Source of the DNA: Carnobacterium inhibens subsp. inhibens DSM 13024
GTDB lineage: Bacteria > Bacillota > Bacilli > Lactobacillales > Carnobacteriaceae
Direction of reading: 5' to 3'
Assembly (NCBI RefSeq): GCF_000746825.1
Contig: NZ_JQIV01000006.1
Coordinates: 496,001-560,000 of the forward strand
Length of the DNA stretch: 64,000 bases
This document shows positions 46,644-54,650 of this stretch, one piece after another. Both the position numbers and the translations under genes were made by a program. Numbering within the stretch: position 1 is the stretch's first letter; each line of letters starts with the position of its first letter. The notes below the pieces were generated by a model. That model was not told where the DNA came from. It saw only the letters and a program-made list of their open reading frames with translations, and searched no databases.

Positions 46644-47753
46644 CTAATTAGGCATACTAATTAAGGAATAGATTTTTTGTTGTTCAATATCTATAATACT
46701 TTCAAATCGCCAACCATATAAACTATATTTCCCATTATGAGCCATTGAGATTGGCGCATTGTCTGGGAGATCAATAATCGGCTTAATGGTCTTATTCTCA
46801 AAATCCAACTCTCCAAACTCAAATTCCCCAGTTTCAAGTTCCAATTGTGCCGCTTCTTTTGCAAATACTCCATAGACAGGTGTGTTTCTTGCAGCCTGAC
46901 TTAAGTAAGGAAAAACAAGACGATTATTCATGGTCACTTTGGGAATAGACATGAAAGATTGATCAACCATAAATGGATACTGATAACTTAGAAGCAACTC
47001 ATCTTCAGCAAAGTCTGAAGGTGTAAATGTAATGAATGTATCATCATGTATAAAAAAGCTTGAAACTTGACTCTTTAATCGCAGTGTTTCGTTTGTCCGA
47101 ATATCTCCCATGTAAAGCTCACCCGTTTCAAGAGAGAAATCCTCTTTATTATCTACATATAAATATAGATTAGCTGAATACCACAAGGGCGTTAATGAAG
47201 CAGATGGTATAGAAACAATCTCGTTAGTCTCTGTATTCCAATCACCAACTACCATATTAGAATCGGATTGGTAGTATGAAATAAAGATATGGTGTTGATC
47301 TGCTGGATTCCAGTTCACATTAACAAAGCCTTTCGTTTCTAAAGGCAATGTTTGAACAACTGCACCGCTCCTATCAATTACTCTTAACTCCCCACCATTT
47401 TCGCTAGCAACTTGAATCACTATCTGTTGTTGATTTTCTGAAATAATAGCTGTTAAAATAATCGATCCGGCTTCATAAATAGGCTCAGTTTCTCCTGTGA
47501 AAATATTAAAAAGAGATAATGTATCATTATTTACTTCGCCTGAATGAATCAATACTTCTTCATCAGACATCCATCCAATCACTTTTCTAAAACTTTCATA
47601 TTCAATAGGAATTTCTTTATAAGACAATGGCTTTTTTTCAGACACAGTTGGTTTATTATCTTGATTTTTGTTGCAACTCAATAAAAATAAGGAAGCAGAA
47701 AAAAGCAAAATAGCTAAACTAAATATCATATATTTTTTCTTTTTCCTTTTCAT
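46644..47753 (-). CDS. Lipoprotein of unknown function (beta-propeller-like)
   Basis: 369 residues. The lipoprotein signal has a basic N-terminus (MKRKKKKY), a hydrophobic stretch and lipobox FLLSC. The mature part has repeated beta-rich units with W/D-containing turns (VIGWMSDEEVLIHSG, NVNWNPADQHHIFISY, APISMAHNGKYSLYGW), suggesting a TolB/WD-like propeller. AAGGTGATG precedes the ATG. Its ligand or role is unknown. Confidence 0.8.
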   Translation of the reverse strand: MKRKKKKYMIFSLAILLFSASLFLLSCNKNQDNKPTVSEKKPLSYKEIPIEYESFRKVIGWMSDEEVLIHSGEVNNDTLSLFNIFTGETEPIYEAGSIILTAIISENQQQIVIQVASENGGELRVIDRSGAVVQTLPLETKGFVNVNWNPADQHHIFISYYQSDSNMVVGDWNTETNEIVSIPSASLTPLWYSANLYLYVDNKEDFSLETGELYMGDIRTNETLRLKSQVSSFFIHDDTFITFTPSDFAEDELLLSYQYPFMVDQSFMSIPKVTMNNRLVFPYLSQAARNTPVYGVFAKEAAQLELETGEFEFGELDFENKTIKPIIDLPDNAPISMAHNGKYSLYGWRFESIIDIEQQKIYSLISMPN

Positions 47754-47913
47754 CTCATCACCTTATTTTTTTGATTAATTGACATCGTATGGTTACCTGC
47801 TAGTACCATTCCAAAAACTTTCATCTAAAGTATAGCATATGCTATGCCGTTTTACACTTTATTAGCCTACTTCACCTTACTAGAGATACCTAAATGAAAT
47901 CATTTGGAACACT

Positions 47914-47964
47914 AAAAAAAGAACTACGATACCATTTAAAAATGGAATATCTGGGTTCTTTTTT
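47914..47964 (-). terminator. Terminator downstream of the 149-aa protein gene
   Basis: AAAAAAGAAC..ATATTCCATTT pairs with AAATGGTAT..GTTCTTTTTT (interior mismatches) on the minus strand, about 70 bases after the stop at 48032. The rest of 47754-48031 shows nothing else. Confidence 0.6.
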
Positions 47965-48031
47965 GCACTCATCTTGAGCAATAAATACTTTTTTAAAATT
48001 GGTATATAAGTGCGCCTTTTAAATTAAATAG

Positions 48032-48481
48032 TTAATACCAATCAAATGCTACTTTTCTTTCCAATTCTAAGTTAATATTCTTTGCTTTCATTTCCTTTGA
48101 AAATTGTTCTAGTGAATCATATTCGACAACTTCTCTGGTGTCTCTGATAACTATTAAATAATACACATCTGAATAAACATCCAGATCATCTTTTTTGCTA
48201 GAAGCAATAATATAATCATTATTCCAATTTAATTTAACAATACTGTCCGCAAATTCAATATGTATTTCTTCATTATCATATTGGAGTACTGAAAATGATG
48301 CAGACATTGATTGAACACTATAATAGTCATCTATCCTTATTTCATGAGCAGTAGAGGAAGTTCCAGATGCACGATAACGATTATCAGGGTTTGTTGAAAG
48401 GAATTCCCGACCGAAGATCAAAATAAAAGGCAATAAGATTACTAAAAGAAATACTACTGACAACAAACTTTTTTTGGTCAT
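48032..48481 (-). CDS. Membrane-anchored extracytoplasmic protein of unknown function
   Basis: 149 residues. One N-terminal membrane helix (LLSVVFLLVILLPFILIFG) without a lipobox cysteine, then a soluble outer domain with beta strands (EEIHIEFADSIVKLNWNNDYIIAS). GGGGAG lies upstream. No family recognised. It is the left edge of the small-protein island. Confidence 0.7.
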   Translation of the reverse strand: MTKKSLLSVVFLLVILLPFILIFGREFLSTNPDNRYRASGTSSTAHEIRIDDYYSVQSMSASFSVLQYDNEEIHIEFADSIVKLNWNNDYIIASSKKDDLDVYSDVYYLIVIRDTREVVEYDSLEQFSKEMKAKNINLELERKVAFDWY

Positions 48482-48602
48482 TTTACTTTCTCCCCGAGTT
48501 TTAGGATAGGCTTAGCTCTTTTTTTTGACATCATTACATAACCTCTATTCGTTAGTTTATATATCTTAACCATTATTCAGTTTAAAAGATTCATTAGATT
48601 GT

Positions 48603-48758
48603 TTAGCCTTCTAAATCTGATTTGCGAAGAAGACAATAACCTAGAATAATTAAAGTATAGCCAAAAATGATTTCTTTGTTTAATACCGCCAAAATAGCAC
48701 CACAAAAAGTAAAGATCGATACAATCTGATAACAATTTTTTTTACTTATTTTTTTCAT
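48603..48758 (-). CDS. Small two-helix membrane protein (51 aa)
   Basis: Begins at ATG 48758, chosen for the GGGAGA site 7 bases before; earlier ATGs lack one. A basic N-terminus (MKKISKKNC) is followed by two hydrophobic segments. It lies about 90 bp from the 21-bp-phased repeat site 1 and is divergent from the gene at 49043. Function unknown. Confidence 0.6.
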   Translation of the reverse strand: MKKISKKNCYQIVSIFTFCGAILAVLNKEIIFGYTLIILGYCLLRKSDLEG

Positions 48759-48843
48759 TATAATATCTCCCATAGCCATTCTTCTAACCAAATAATTCAT
48801 AATCAAATTATCTATCTCATCTCATAAAATTAAAAGAACGTGT

Positions 48844-48893
48844 TGGTTTACATAGTAGCAACCAATGGGTGCTACTATGCAACTAATGGTTTA
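48844..48893. promoter_or_regulatory. Phased direct-repeat operator, site 1
   Basis: GCAACCAATGGGTGC (48858-48872) and GCAACTAATGGTTTA (48879-48893) start exactly 21 bp apart; a partial third copy (TTGGTTTA, 48843-48850) lies one further turn pair upstream. The site lies between divergent small membrane-protein genes. Two direct repeats at two helical turns is the pattern bound by LytTR-domain response regulators. Confidence 0.55.
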
Positions 48894-49042
48894 TAGCCAA
48901 TACTCTTCACTTTCCGTATGATGGAGATAAGAAATAAATAAGGAAGAAGGCAATTGACATCAGGAGAAAAGTTGAAGGAAAGCAGAACCAATAATTTAAA
49001 CAAAATAGAAATGATTGAATGGTAAAAGGAGTTACTATAAAA

Positions 49043-49285
49043 ATGGAAAAAACTAAATTGATTCGGTTTAAAGAAGGTTTTTTATATGCGTTACTCTTTA
49101 TGGGATTTAATGGACTAAAAGAACTTATTTTTGATTATGTAGAAACGAGTCAGCTTTTTCGTGAATTCAGCCACGCACCCAGGGAAGTAATTGGAGTAGT
49201 TGCCATTACTATTTTAGGATTATGGATAGTGCTTGGTTTACTACTTGGATTCGGTTTAATTGTTTCAGATGCCTTGAAAAGATGA
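49043..49285 (+). CDS. Small membrane protein (80 aa)
   Basis: ATG 49043 follows AAAGGAG at 11 bases; an in-frame ATG at 49019 has no site. Two hydrophobic helices (FLYALLFMGF; VIGVVAITILGLWIVLGLLLGFGLIV) flank a charged middle. First of a series of co-directional small membrane-protein genes. Function unknown. The following 150 bases hold no supported gene. Confidence 0.6.
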   Translation: MEKTKLIRFKEGFLYALLFMGFNGLKELIFDYVETSQLFREFSHAPREVIGVVAITILGLWIVLGLLLGFGLIVSDALKR

Positions 49286-49435
49286 CGGTCTTAAACTTTT
49301 ACACAACCATTGTTTCACGCTGCATTGATGTTAAAAACGAGTTAATAGAGAATGAATTATCCCAATCTCCACATGTATTTTACTCGTTTCAAGACTGCCT
49401 AGCTCTTTTAATTTAGCAGAAAGAAGGAAATTAAA

Positions 49436-49657
49436 TTGTCAGATAAAATTAAAAAATTTCTTAAAATACTTGGTCAATACTATTTATTATTTGCAGGAAC
49501 GCTTATAGGCACTAAATTTATTATTATGTTGAACAATAAAGACACTATAAAAAATACATTAACTTCAGAATTTTTTTTTAGTTTCATTTGGGCTATTCCA
49601 TTATTAACTATCATTGTAATGATTAAAGTAGTTGTTAAGAACTACATAAAAAAATAA
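49436..49657 (+). CDS. Small membrane protein (73 aa)
   Basis: TTG start with AGAAGGAAA 4-5 bases upstream. Two membrane helices (YYLLFAGTLIGTKFIIML; FFFSFIWAIPLLTIIVMI) and basic ends. Family not recognised; the size and layout resemble bacteriocin-immunity-type or regulator-associated membrane proteins, but that is only a guess. Confidence 0.55.
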   Translation: MSDKIKKFLKILGQYYLLFAGTLIGTKFIIMLNNKDTIKNTLTSEFFFSFIWAIPLLTIIVMIKVVVKNYIKK

Positions 49658-49712
49658 ACTATCTACTTTCTACTAAACAATGTTTTATCAATATATAATA
49701 GGAGTTTTGCTG

Positions 49713-49955
49713 ATGATTTATTTATTAATGACAGTAGTGCTAGTTTTAGGAGGACTAACGTATATTCAAGCGACAGAAATAAACAAATTAAAGAGTCTCT
49801 TTTCATATAATCAATCTAAAATGATTAAAGATGCCTTAGAATACTTAAAAGTAATGAATGAAATACAAACTATTAAAAATATTAGACAGGACTATTATCC
49901 TATCGATTTAGTTCAAGCGAAAAAAATAGTTGAAAAAGCTAAATCACGTAGGTAA
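49713..49955 (+). CDS. Small protein with one membrane helix and helical tail (80 aa)
   Basis: ATG 49713 follows AGGAG at 8 bases. One N-terminal helix (YLLMTVVLVLGGLTYI), then a charged, probably coiled-coil cytoplasmic part (SYNQSKMIKDALEYLKVMNE). Function unknown. Same direction as its neighbours. Confidence 0.6.
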   Translation: MIYLLMTVVLVLGGLTYIQATEINKLKSLFSYNQSKMIKDALEYLKVMNEIQTIKNIRQDYYPIDLVQAKKIVEKAKSRR

Positions 49956-50007
49956 ACAATGCTTAAAGTATTTCCATTGAAAATAAACTAAAAATAGGAG
50001 AACAACA

Positions 50008-50244
50008 ATGAAAAAATTACTAATTACATTTCAATTTTTATCTTTTATAGTTCTAGGAATATCATTAATAGGATTTCTATTAGTTTCCCCCTCCATACTT
50101 GCAGTTGGTACAGATAAGTTTGATTTAGGCAGATGGTTAGACGCCGATATCTTTTTAGTTAAGTTTGGGTTAATCTTATTTGTAATTGGTTTGCTCTTCC
50201 ATCTAATTGCACTTATTTTCAGTTTACGGTTAAAAAGTAATTAG
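50008..50244 (+). CDS. Small membrane protein (78 aa)
   Basis: Strong ribosome site AGGAGAACAACA before ATG. Two hydrophobic helices separated by about 20 residues, basic C-terminus (LRLKSN). Function unknown. Confidence 0.65.
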   Translation: MKKLLITFQFLSFIVLGISLIGFLLVSPSILAVGTDKFDLGRWLDADIFLVKFGLILFVIGLLFHLIALIFSLRLKSN

Positions 50245-50352
50245 GATTAAATATAAGGTTGAGCGAGTTACCTATATTAATTACTATAGAAGCAATAAAA
50301 AAAGAATTAATTTATACTATATACAAGAATTCACTAATTTAGGAGGGTTTTT

Positions 50353-50529
50353 TTGAATAAAGAAATTTTTAAACAACCAAATTTTTACCTAGCTCTATTT
50401 AATTTTTTTATAGGACTTTTATTTATTTTTCAAGAAGGATCTGTTGCAAGAACAGCTAGTTATATTTTCCAACTAAATTTCATATTCAATATGTATATTA
50501 TAAATAGTCCAAAAAAAAATAAACACTAA
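50353..50529 (+). CDS. Small membrane protein (58 aa)
   Basis: TTG start behind a strong AGGAGGG site. The sequence begins MNKEIFKQPNFYLALF and holds two short hydrophobic stretches (LFNFFIGLLFIF and YIFQLNFIFNMYII), ending in a basic tail. Consistent with the neighbouring small membrane proteins. Function unknown. Confidence 0.55.
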   Translation: MNKEIFKQPNFYLALFNFFIGLLFIFQEGSVARTASYIFQLNFIFNMYIINSPKKNKH

Positions 50530-50687
50530 TATTTCAAAAAGGGTGAAGAAATCAATAATGGTTGGACGTTGCAACTCATTTAAATGCCCCCTTCTCTCAT
50601 AAAAATGATATATGATTTTATGGAAACTACTTTGTTTAGTTCTATGTACTATTATAAATAAACAATTAAGTATCAGGAGGAGATAAA

Positions 50688-50792
50688 ATGTTAATAATGC
50701 TTTTAGCAGTCATTGGTCTCGTTATCGTTGGTTGGAGTTGGTCTAAATTGGATGGTATTACCGATTATTGGGTTGATCAAGGAAAAAAATGA
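50688..50792 (+). CDS. Single-helix membrane peptide (34 aa)
   Basis: ATG preceded by AGGAGGAGA. The first 16 residues are strongly hydrophobic (MLIMLLAVIGLVIVGW), followed by a short hydrophilic tail ending QGKK. The excellent ribosome site and a terminator-like hairpin downstream support a real gene. It could be a membrane-bound regulatory or toxin-like peptide; no family recognised. Confidence 0.5.
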   Translation: MLIMLLAVIGLVIVGWSWSKLDGITDYWVDQGKK

Positions 50793-50821
50793 CAAATAAT
50801 AAATCTTTTATTAGAACATAA

Positions 50822-50873
50822 ATGGACAAAAGCATTTTCAAAAAAACTTTTCCATATAATTTGTCCTCTTTTT
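50822..50873 (+). terminator. Probable terminator after the 34-aa peptide gene
   Basis: GGACAAA pairs with TTTGTCC across a 25-base AT-rich loop, followed by TCTTTTTG. Confidence 0.5.
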
Positions 50874-50939
50874 GTACCATTCACTAAAACGATTAGATCT
50901 TATTAAATCTATCTTGGATTGAAATAAAGGAGATACAGA

Positions 50940-51098
50940 TCATTGTTTACTTTTTATTGCATTCATTAATTGAATTTTTAGTGAAATTCCTGCTTCTCTC
51001 TTAATCTTTATCATATTCCCAAATATATTGACCCCTATTTCTAATAAAACAAATAGGGCACTAAGAGCAATACCACTAGCGACTATATATTTTAACAT
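50940..51098 (-). CDS. Small membrane protein (52 aa)
   Basis: ATG 51098 follows AAGGAGAG at 9 bases. One N-terminal membrane helix (IVASGIALSALFVLLEIGVNIF), then a basic amphipathic tail. Function unknown. Opposite in direction to the group at 49-50.8 kb. Confidence 0.55.
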   Translation of the reverse strand: MLKYIVASGIALSALFVLLEIGVNIFGNMIKIKREAGISLKIQLMNAIKSKQ

Positions 51099-51300
51099 TG
51101 GATTATCTCTCCTTATTGTCGAGATTAGAAATAAACACTTCACTCCACAATTATTTTGACACTATTGTAATTTTTTTATTTTGTTTCTTTTTATAAGAAC
51201 TGGAAGAACCTAAACGGTGTTAGGAAACACATCTATACAATTGCATATATCAATGTGTGATTTTATCTCTAAAACAATTCATGTATTTTTTATCAAGAGA

Positions 51301-51710
51301 TCAATTTTTTCTTTTATTATCCAATATCTTTAGATGATATGTATTTACTAAAAAGAAACTACCAAAGAATATGACGAAGCCAAAAACAAGAAAGGTTATA
51401 TACATTGTAAATGTAAGTGAAGTTGAATGTGCACTAAAATTCAGGATAAGAGTAAAAGCAAGTAAGGAGTAATAAAGTATATAACTCCTTACTTGCTGAT
51501 GTTATTTCAACTGTATCCCCGTCTGTAACTTCTGTTTTATTGCTTCTAGATCCGAATTGGGTTACTTGCAAAAATGCTTTGTCATTTTGAATAATGATTT
51601 CTGTTTTTTGAGAATCTGCAATCTTCAATACTTTTTCTCCATTTAATTTTACTGAAATTCTCGAACCCTTACCGAACCCAACCAGTGTTACGCTTTATTG
51701 TGACAGTCAT
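51301..51710 (-). pseudogene. Doubly frameshifted small membrane-protein gene
   Basis: Three consecutive segments in three different frames read as one protein. The first begins at ATG 51710 with MTVTIKRNTG. The second, around 51680-51440, contains ISVKLNGEKVLKIADSQ and SRSNKTEVTDGDTVEIT. The third, ending at TGA 51301, contains two hydrophobic helices (SLLAFTLILNF and YITFLVFGFVIFFGSFFLV) and a basic tail. Two indels are needed to restore one frame of about 135 codons. A ribosome site (GGAATGAAGG) precedes the first ATG. The intact parent would be a beta-rich N-terminal domain fused to a two-helix membrane anchor. Confidence 0.65.
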
Positions 51711-51839
51711 GCCTTCATTCCTTTCCTCAAAGCGATGAATCTTAACACCTTAGATACAAACATTTCAAAATGTAAAATTATGATTGCTTAGCACGTAATT
51801 TATCAGCTTTAATATCTAAAGACATTATTTTATCTAATT

Positions 51840-52229
51840 TCATCTATCTTCTTTTAAAAACATAATGTTAAAAAAAGCAATACCAAAAGATAAACCTGCG
51901 CTAGTAGAAAATATGCTGAATAAATCTATTTTAGAGGGCCTAATGATGTAATCAAAAACATAATTCAAAATACTTAATAAAATAAATAAGGCAATAAATT
52001 TAAAGATACTTTTTCTTATATAAACCCATTTATACTTCCTTGTATTTACAATGGCTATAAGAGGAACGTATGCTAGCATGAAGAAGACAAGAAATATATA
52101 ACCTACTAAGAATTTAAAAGAAAGATCATTGTCGCTATTTTTATAAACAATAAAAAGCGATAGTATAGTCATTATTGTAAATAAACTATAAAGAATTTTT
52201 GTGAAAATCAATTGCTTAGATTTTTTCAT
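51840..52229 (-). CDS. Four-helix membrane protein of unknown function
   Basis: 129 residues with four predicted membrane helices and a ribosome site (GAGAGAGG). A basic N-terminus (MKKSKQLIF) and basic loop suggest an N-in topology. No family recognised. The 180 bases upstream are AT-rich, with no supported feature. Confidence 0.65.
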   Translation of the reverse strand: MKKSKQLIFTKILYSLFTIMTILSLFIVYKNSDNDLSFKFLVGYIFLVFFMLAYVPLIAIVNTRKYKWVYIRKSIFKFIALFILLSILNYVFDYIIRPSKIDLFSIFSTSAGLSFGIAFFNIMFLKEDR

Positions 52230-52412
52230 TTTGTACCTCTCTCAAATAATTACATATCTGACTTTATTATCTAATATTTTTTAAATGAATTATATCATTA
52301 AGCGCATTAGTTAACTGGACAATAATGACACATATACTCCTCAAAGTGTGTGTGTTTATTTACATGAATAAGCGGCAGTTAACCAGCCTACAAGTAAGAA
52401 ATATTTTTTTAT

Positions 52413-52604
52413 CTATATATTTATGGACTTTAACTTTCTAATATAATAATAAACACGCACAAAACCAATCAAAATGAATAGAATTTTAAATAGTAAGTTG
52501 TCAGTGTATCCATTTAAAAATTCATTTCCCCACATAATAATAAGGATAATCATACTCATCATATCCGTCGCAGTAACAATTTTTAATAATGTTGGAAGAC
52601 CCAT
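52413..52604 (-). CDS. Small two-helix membrane protein (63 aa)
   Basis: ATG preceded by AGGAG at 11 bases. Hydrophobic segments MMSMIILIIMW and LLFKILFILIGFVRVYYY, basic C-terminus. It starts 8 bases after the upstream gene's stop, so they are likely co-transcribed. Function unknown. Confidence 0.5.
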   Translation of the reverse strand: MGLPTLLKIVTATDMMSMIILIIMWGNEFLNGYTDNLLFKILFILIGFVRVYYYIRKLKSINI

Positions 52605-52611
52605 TCAATCT

Positions 52612-52854
52612 CTAACTCCTATTAAATTTATTTTTTAAGGTCTTGATTTTATTTAACAACAGACAAATTGCTGAACAAATAAAACCAAAGAACCCAATAT
52701 AGAGCATATTTTTCCCAACTGTATAATTCAATGCTAGCTCTTTTTGTGTTCTTAATAGTTCTTCTCTATCTATAGGATCAAAATCTTGAATAGGAATAAG
52801 TATGGCCCATAAAAATAACCAATAATGATTGTTACTATAGATAAGAGGAGACAT
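52612..52854 (-). CDS. Small membrane protein, possibly 5'-degraded (80 aa)
   Basis: Two hydrophobic stretches (NNHYWLFLWAILIPI and MLYIGFFGFICSAICLLL) with a charged middle (DPIDREELLRTQKELA). No ribosome site is seen at the ATG, and a stop lies only 21 bases upstream, so this could be the remainder of a longer gene or start elsewhere. Function unknown. Confidence 0.4.
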   Translation of the reverse strand: MSPLIYSNNHYWLFLWAILIPIQDFDPIDREELLRTQKELALNYTVGKNMLYIGFFGFICSAICLLLNKIKTLKNKFNRS

Positions 52855-52963
52855 GAAACTAGGATTTAAGTTAAACTAAATTTCATCAATAGTTATTCCT
52901 TTCTTATCAGCTTTTATCATTTCATAAATACATGAAATAACAAGATTTTGTATACGTATCAAT

Positions 52964-53056
52964 TCAACTATAAACTAAGTATAAAAGTACAGGAGCAAAC
53001 ATAAGTATAGCCAATATTATCAATGCAACTATCAGGAATTTTTGATATTTTTTCAT
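52964..53056 (-). CDS. Single-helix membrane peptide (30 aa)
   Basis: CGGAGGTG lies 5 bases before ATG 53056. Basic start MKKYQK followed by about 20 hydrophobic residues (FLIVALIILAILMFAPVLLY) and a short end. The very good ribosome site supports translation. Possibly a type I toxin-like or regulatory peptide; no antisense RNA was identified. Confidence 0.5.
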   Translation of the reverse strand: MKKYQKFLIVALIILAILMFAPVLLYLVYS

Positions 53057-53121
53057 CTTAACACCTCCGTAAAATAATTAAACACTATTAAAAGTTAATG
53101 CTTTATTTATATTGCAGTTGA

Positions 53122-53337
53122 TTAGGAATTATATCCAAATATGACTGTTATAAGTAAAATGTATAAAGAAATTAACGTAAGCAGGCTTCCAGTAATCACA
53201 CAAATTAAAGCTATTATTCTGTTTTTTTTTTGCAATTTTATTCCGCTAATTAAGAGGAGAATTCCTCCAATCAAGAAAAACAATTCAACTAGCAATATAG
53301 GCCATTTAAGTTCTACTGTTCTTTGTATAAACTTCAC
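53122..53337 (-). CDS. Small two-helix membrane protein (71 aa)
   Basis: GTG start behind AAAGGAGG. Two long hydrophobic helices (ILLVELFFLIGGILLLISGI and IIALICVITGSLLTLISLYILLI) with a basic turn (KLQKKNR). Function unknown. Confidence 0.6.
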   Translation of the reverse strand: MKFIQRTVELKWPILLVELFFLIGGILLLISGIKLQKKNRIIALICVITGSLLTLISLYILLITVIFGYNS

Positions 53338-53398
53338 TATAAGCCTCCTTTCCCCTTAATATAAACCTTATTTAACATAATTCTTAGCTTGAAGGTCA

Positions 53399-53839
53399 CT
53401 ACTGGTCTTTATTTCTTTTACTATCTATTCTGTTCCTTATAAAATAGGTTAGTGGAATAGAAACAAACATAAGACCTGAAAATAATTGAATAGCTCCTCT
53501 GCCTATCTCCCCATTTATGATTAGTTCTTCAGGAGAAATTAAATAAGTTTGATAAGTTGTATATAAGCCGATTCCACCTATTATTAAAAATAACCAAGAG
53601 TAGCTCTTTTTATCATCATTTTTATGAAAGTAAGCATTTTGGTAGACACAGGCATTTGCAAAAAATATTCCTACTACAAACAGTATAATCATGGTTTCTA
53701 GCTCTTTAGTTGCTCCCCACTTCAAATTAAAAAATAATCCAAGTAAATAATTTAATACTAATAAGCTATTTAAAAATAGAAAGGAAAAATAGCCATACTT
53801 ATATCTCATAGATTTTTGATAGTCATCATACTTTTTCAT
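53399..53839 (-). CDS. Four-helix membrane protein of unknown function (146 aa)
   Basis: Strong ribosome site (TAGGAGGC). Four predicted membrane helices, a Lys/Asp-rich loop (HKNDDKKSYSW) and a basic C-terminus (RNRIDSKRNKDQ). The phased repeat site 2 lies about 90-120 bp upstream, the same distance as site 1 from the leftward gene at 48758. Function unknown. Confidence 0.65.
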   Translation of the reverse strand: MKKYDDYQKSMRYKYGYFSFLFLNSLLVLNYLLGLFFNLKWGATKELETMIILFVVGIFFANACVYQNAYFHKNDDKKSYSWLFLIIGGIGLYTTYQTYLISPEELIINGEIGRGAIQLFSGLMFVSIPLTYFIRNRIDSKRNKDQ

Positions 53840-53925
53840 TACTCTGCCTCCTAGTTACTATAAATTAAGAATGGAAAGACTTCATTTATAGCTCTTATTG
53901 TCTCTCACTTTGATTGGAAAGTAAC

Positions 53926-53961
53926 GCACACAATGGTTTACATCTAGCAACCAGTGGTTTA
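53926..53961. promoter_or_regulatory. Phased direct-repeat operator, site 2
   Basis: GCACACAATGGTTTA (53926-53940) and GCAACCAGTGGTTTA (53947-53961) start 21 bp apart and share the TGGTTTACAT block. Same motif, orientation and phase as site 1. Confidence 0.55.
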
Positions 53962-53989
53962 CATTTATCAAAAATCATAAATAAATACA

Positions 53990-54034
53990 AATAAGAGCTT
54001 TAGCACTTAATCAAAAATGCTAAAGCTCTTATTC
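53990..54034. terminator. Terminator of the 70-aa membrane-protein gene
   Basis: AATAAGAGCTTTAGCA pairs perfectly with TGCTAAAGCTCTTATT. On the minus strand it follows the stop at 54087 by about 50 bases. Confidence 0.8.
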
Positions 54035-54086
54035 TTGCAATACATGATTCTAAGCACTTTTATGTATAAGCAAATAAAAATTCTAT

Positions 54087-54299
54087 CTAATTCTTAAATG
54101 CAAGTTTTATACCTAAAACAAAAGAGAATATGGAAAGAACAACATACCTTACTATGTTTAAAACCGCTTCTAGGATATAGAGGTTAATATCCATTCCATC
54201 CTCATCAGGCATTGGATAGACCATATTGGGTAAACGAACTAATAGTAATACAGCTACTAAAATTAAAACATAGCCTAAAATCTTTTTATAATTTTTCAT
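54087..54299 (-). CDS. Small two-helix membrane protein (70 aa)
   Basis: ATG preceded by AAAGGAAG. Two hydrophobic helices (ILGYVLILVAVLLLVRL and YVVLSIFSFVLGIKLAF) around an acidic loop (YPMPDEDGMD). Own terminator. Divergent from the XRE regulator, with site 3 between them. Function unknown. Confidence 0.65.
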   Translation of the reverse strand: MKNYKKILGYVLILVAVLLLVRLPNMVYPMPDEDGMDINLYILEAVLNIVRYVVLSIFSFVLGIKLAFKN

Positions 54300-54543
54300 A
54301 ACTACTTCCTTTCAGTTTTCTAATTCATAAAAAAATCTATAGTGACTTTATTTATAAGTAAATTTTTTCTTGCTGACCCAGTACCCGTTTCTGACCTCTT
54401 AAAACATTCCAAGCCATTTTTTCTATATTTATAAATTTATTTTAACAAAAAACAGTGGTATAATACATTATTTTATAGAATTTAATGTATTTTAGTGAAT
54501 GATATGTAATGAACCGATGATGAATCAAACCTACAGCATGTAT

Positions 54544-54579
54544 GCACCAATTCGTTGCGGGTTTGCATCAATTTATTGC
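54544..54579. promoter_or_regulatory. Phased direct-repeat operator, site 3
   Basis: GCACCAATTCGTTGC (54544-54558) and GCATCAATTTATTGC (54565-54579) start 21 bp apart. Each is also nearly palindromic (GCA..AATT..TGC), so this version differs from sites 1 and 2 and could instead be an operator of the adjoining XRE regulator. The rest of 54300-54650 is AT-rich with no gene. Confidence 0.45.
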
Positions 54580-54650
54580 TTGCAGAACTAGTCATTTTAA
54601 GCGAAACTATTAAGTATAGATCTATCTTAACAAACTAGGAGGCTCAATTT

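Noticed and set aside
50551-50585. A fourth phased-repeat site (ATCAATAATGGTTGG and GCAACTCATTTAAAT)
   Set aside because: Similarity to the motif is weak and the spacing is 20 rather than 21 bp.
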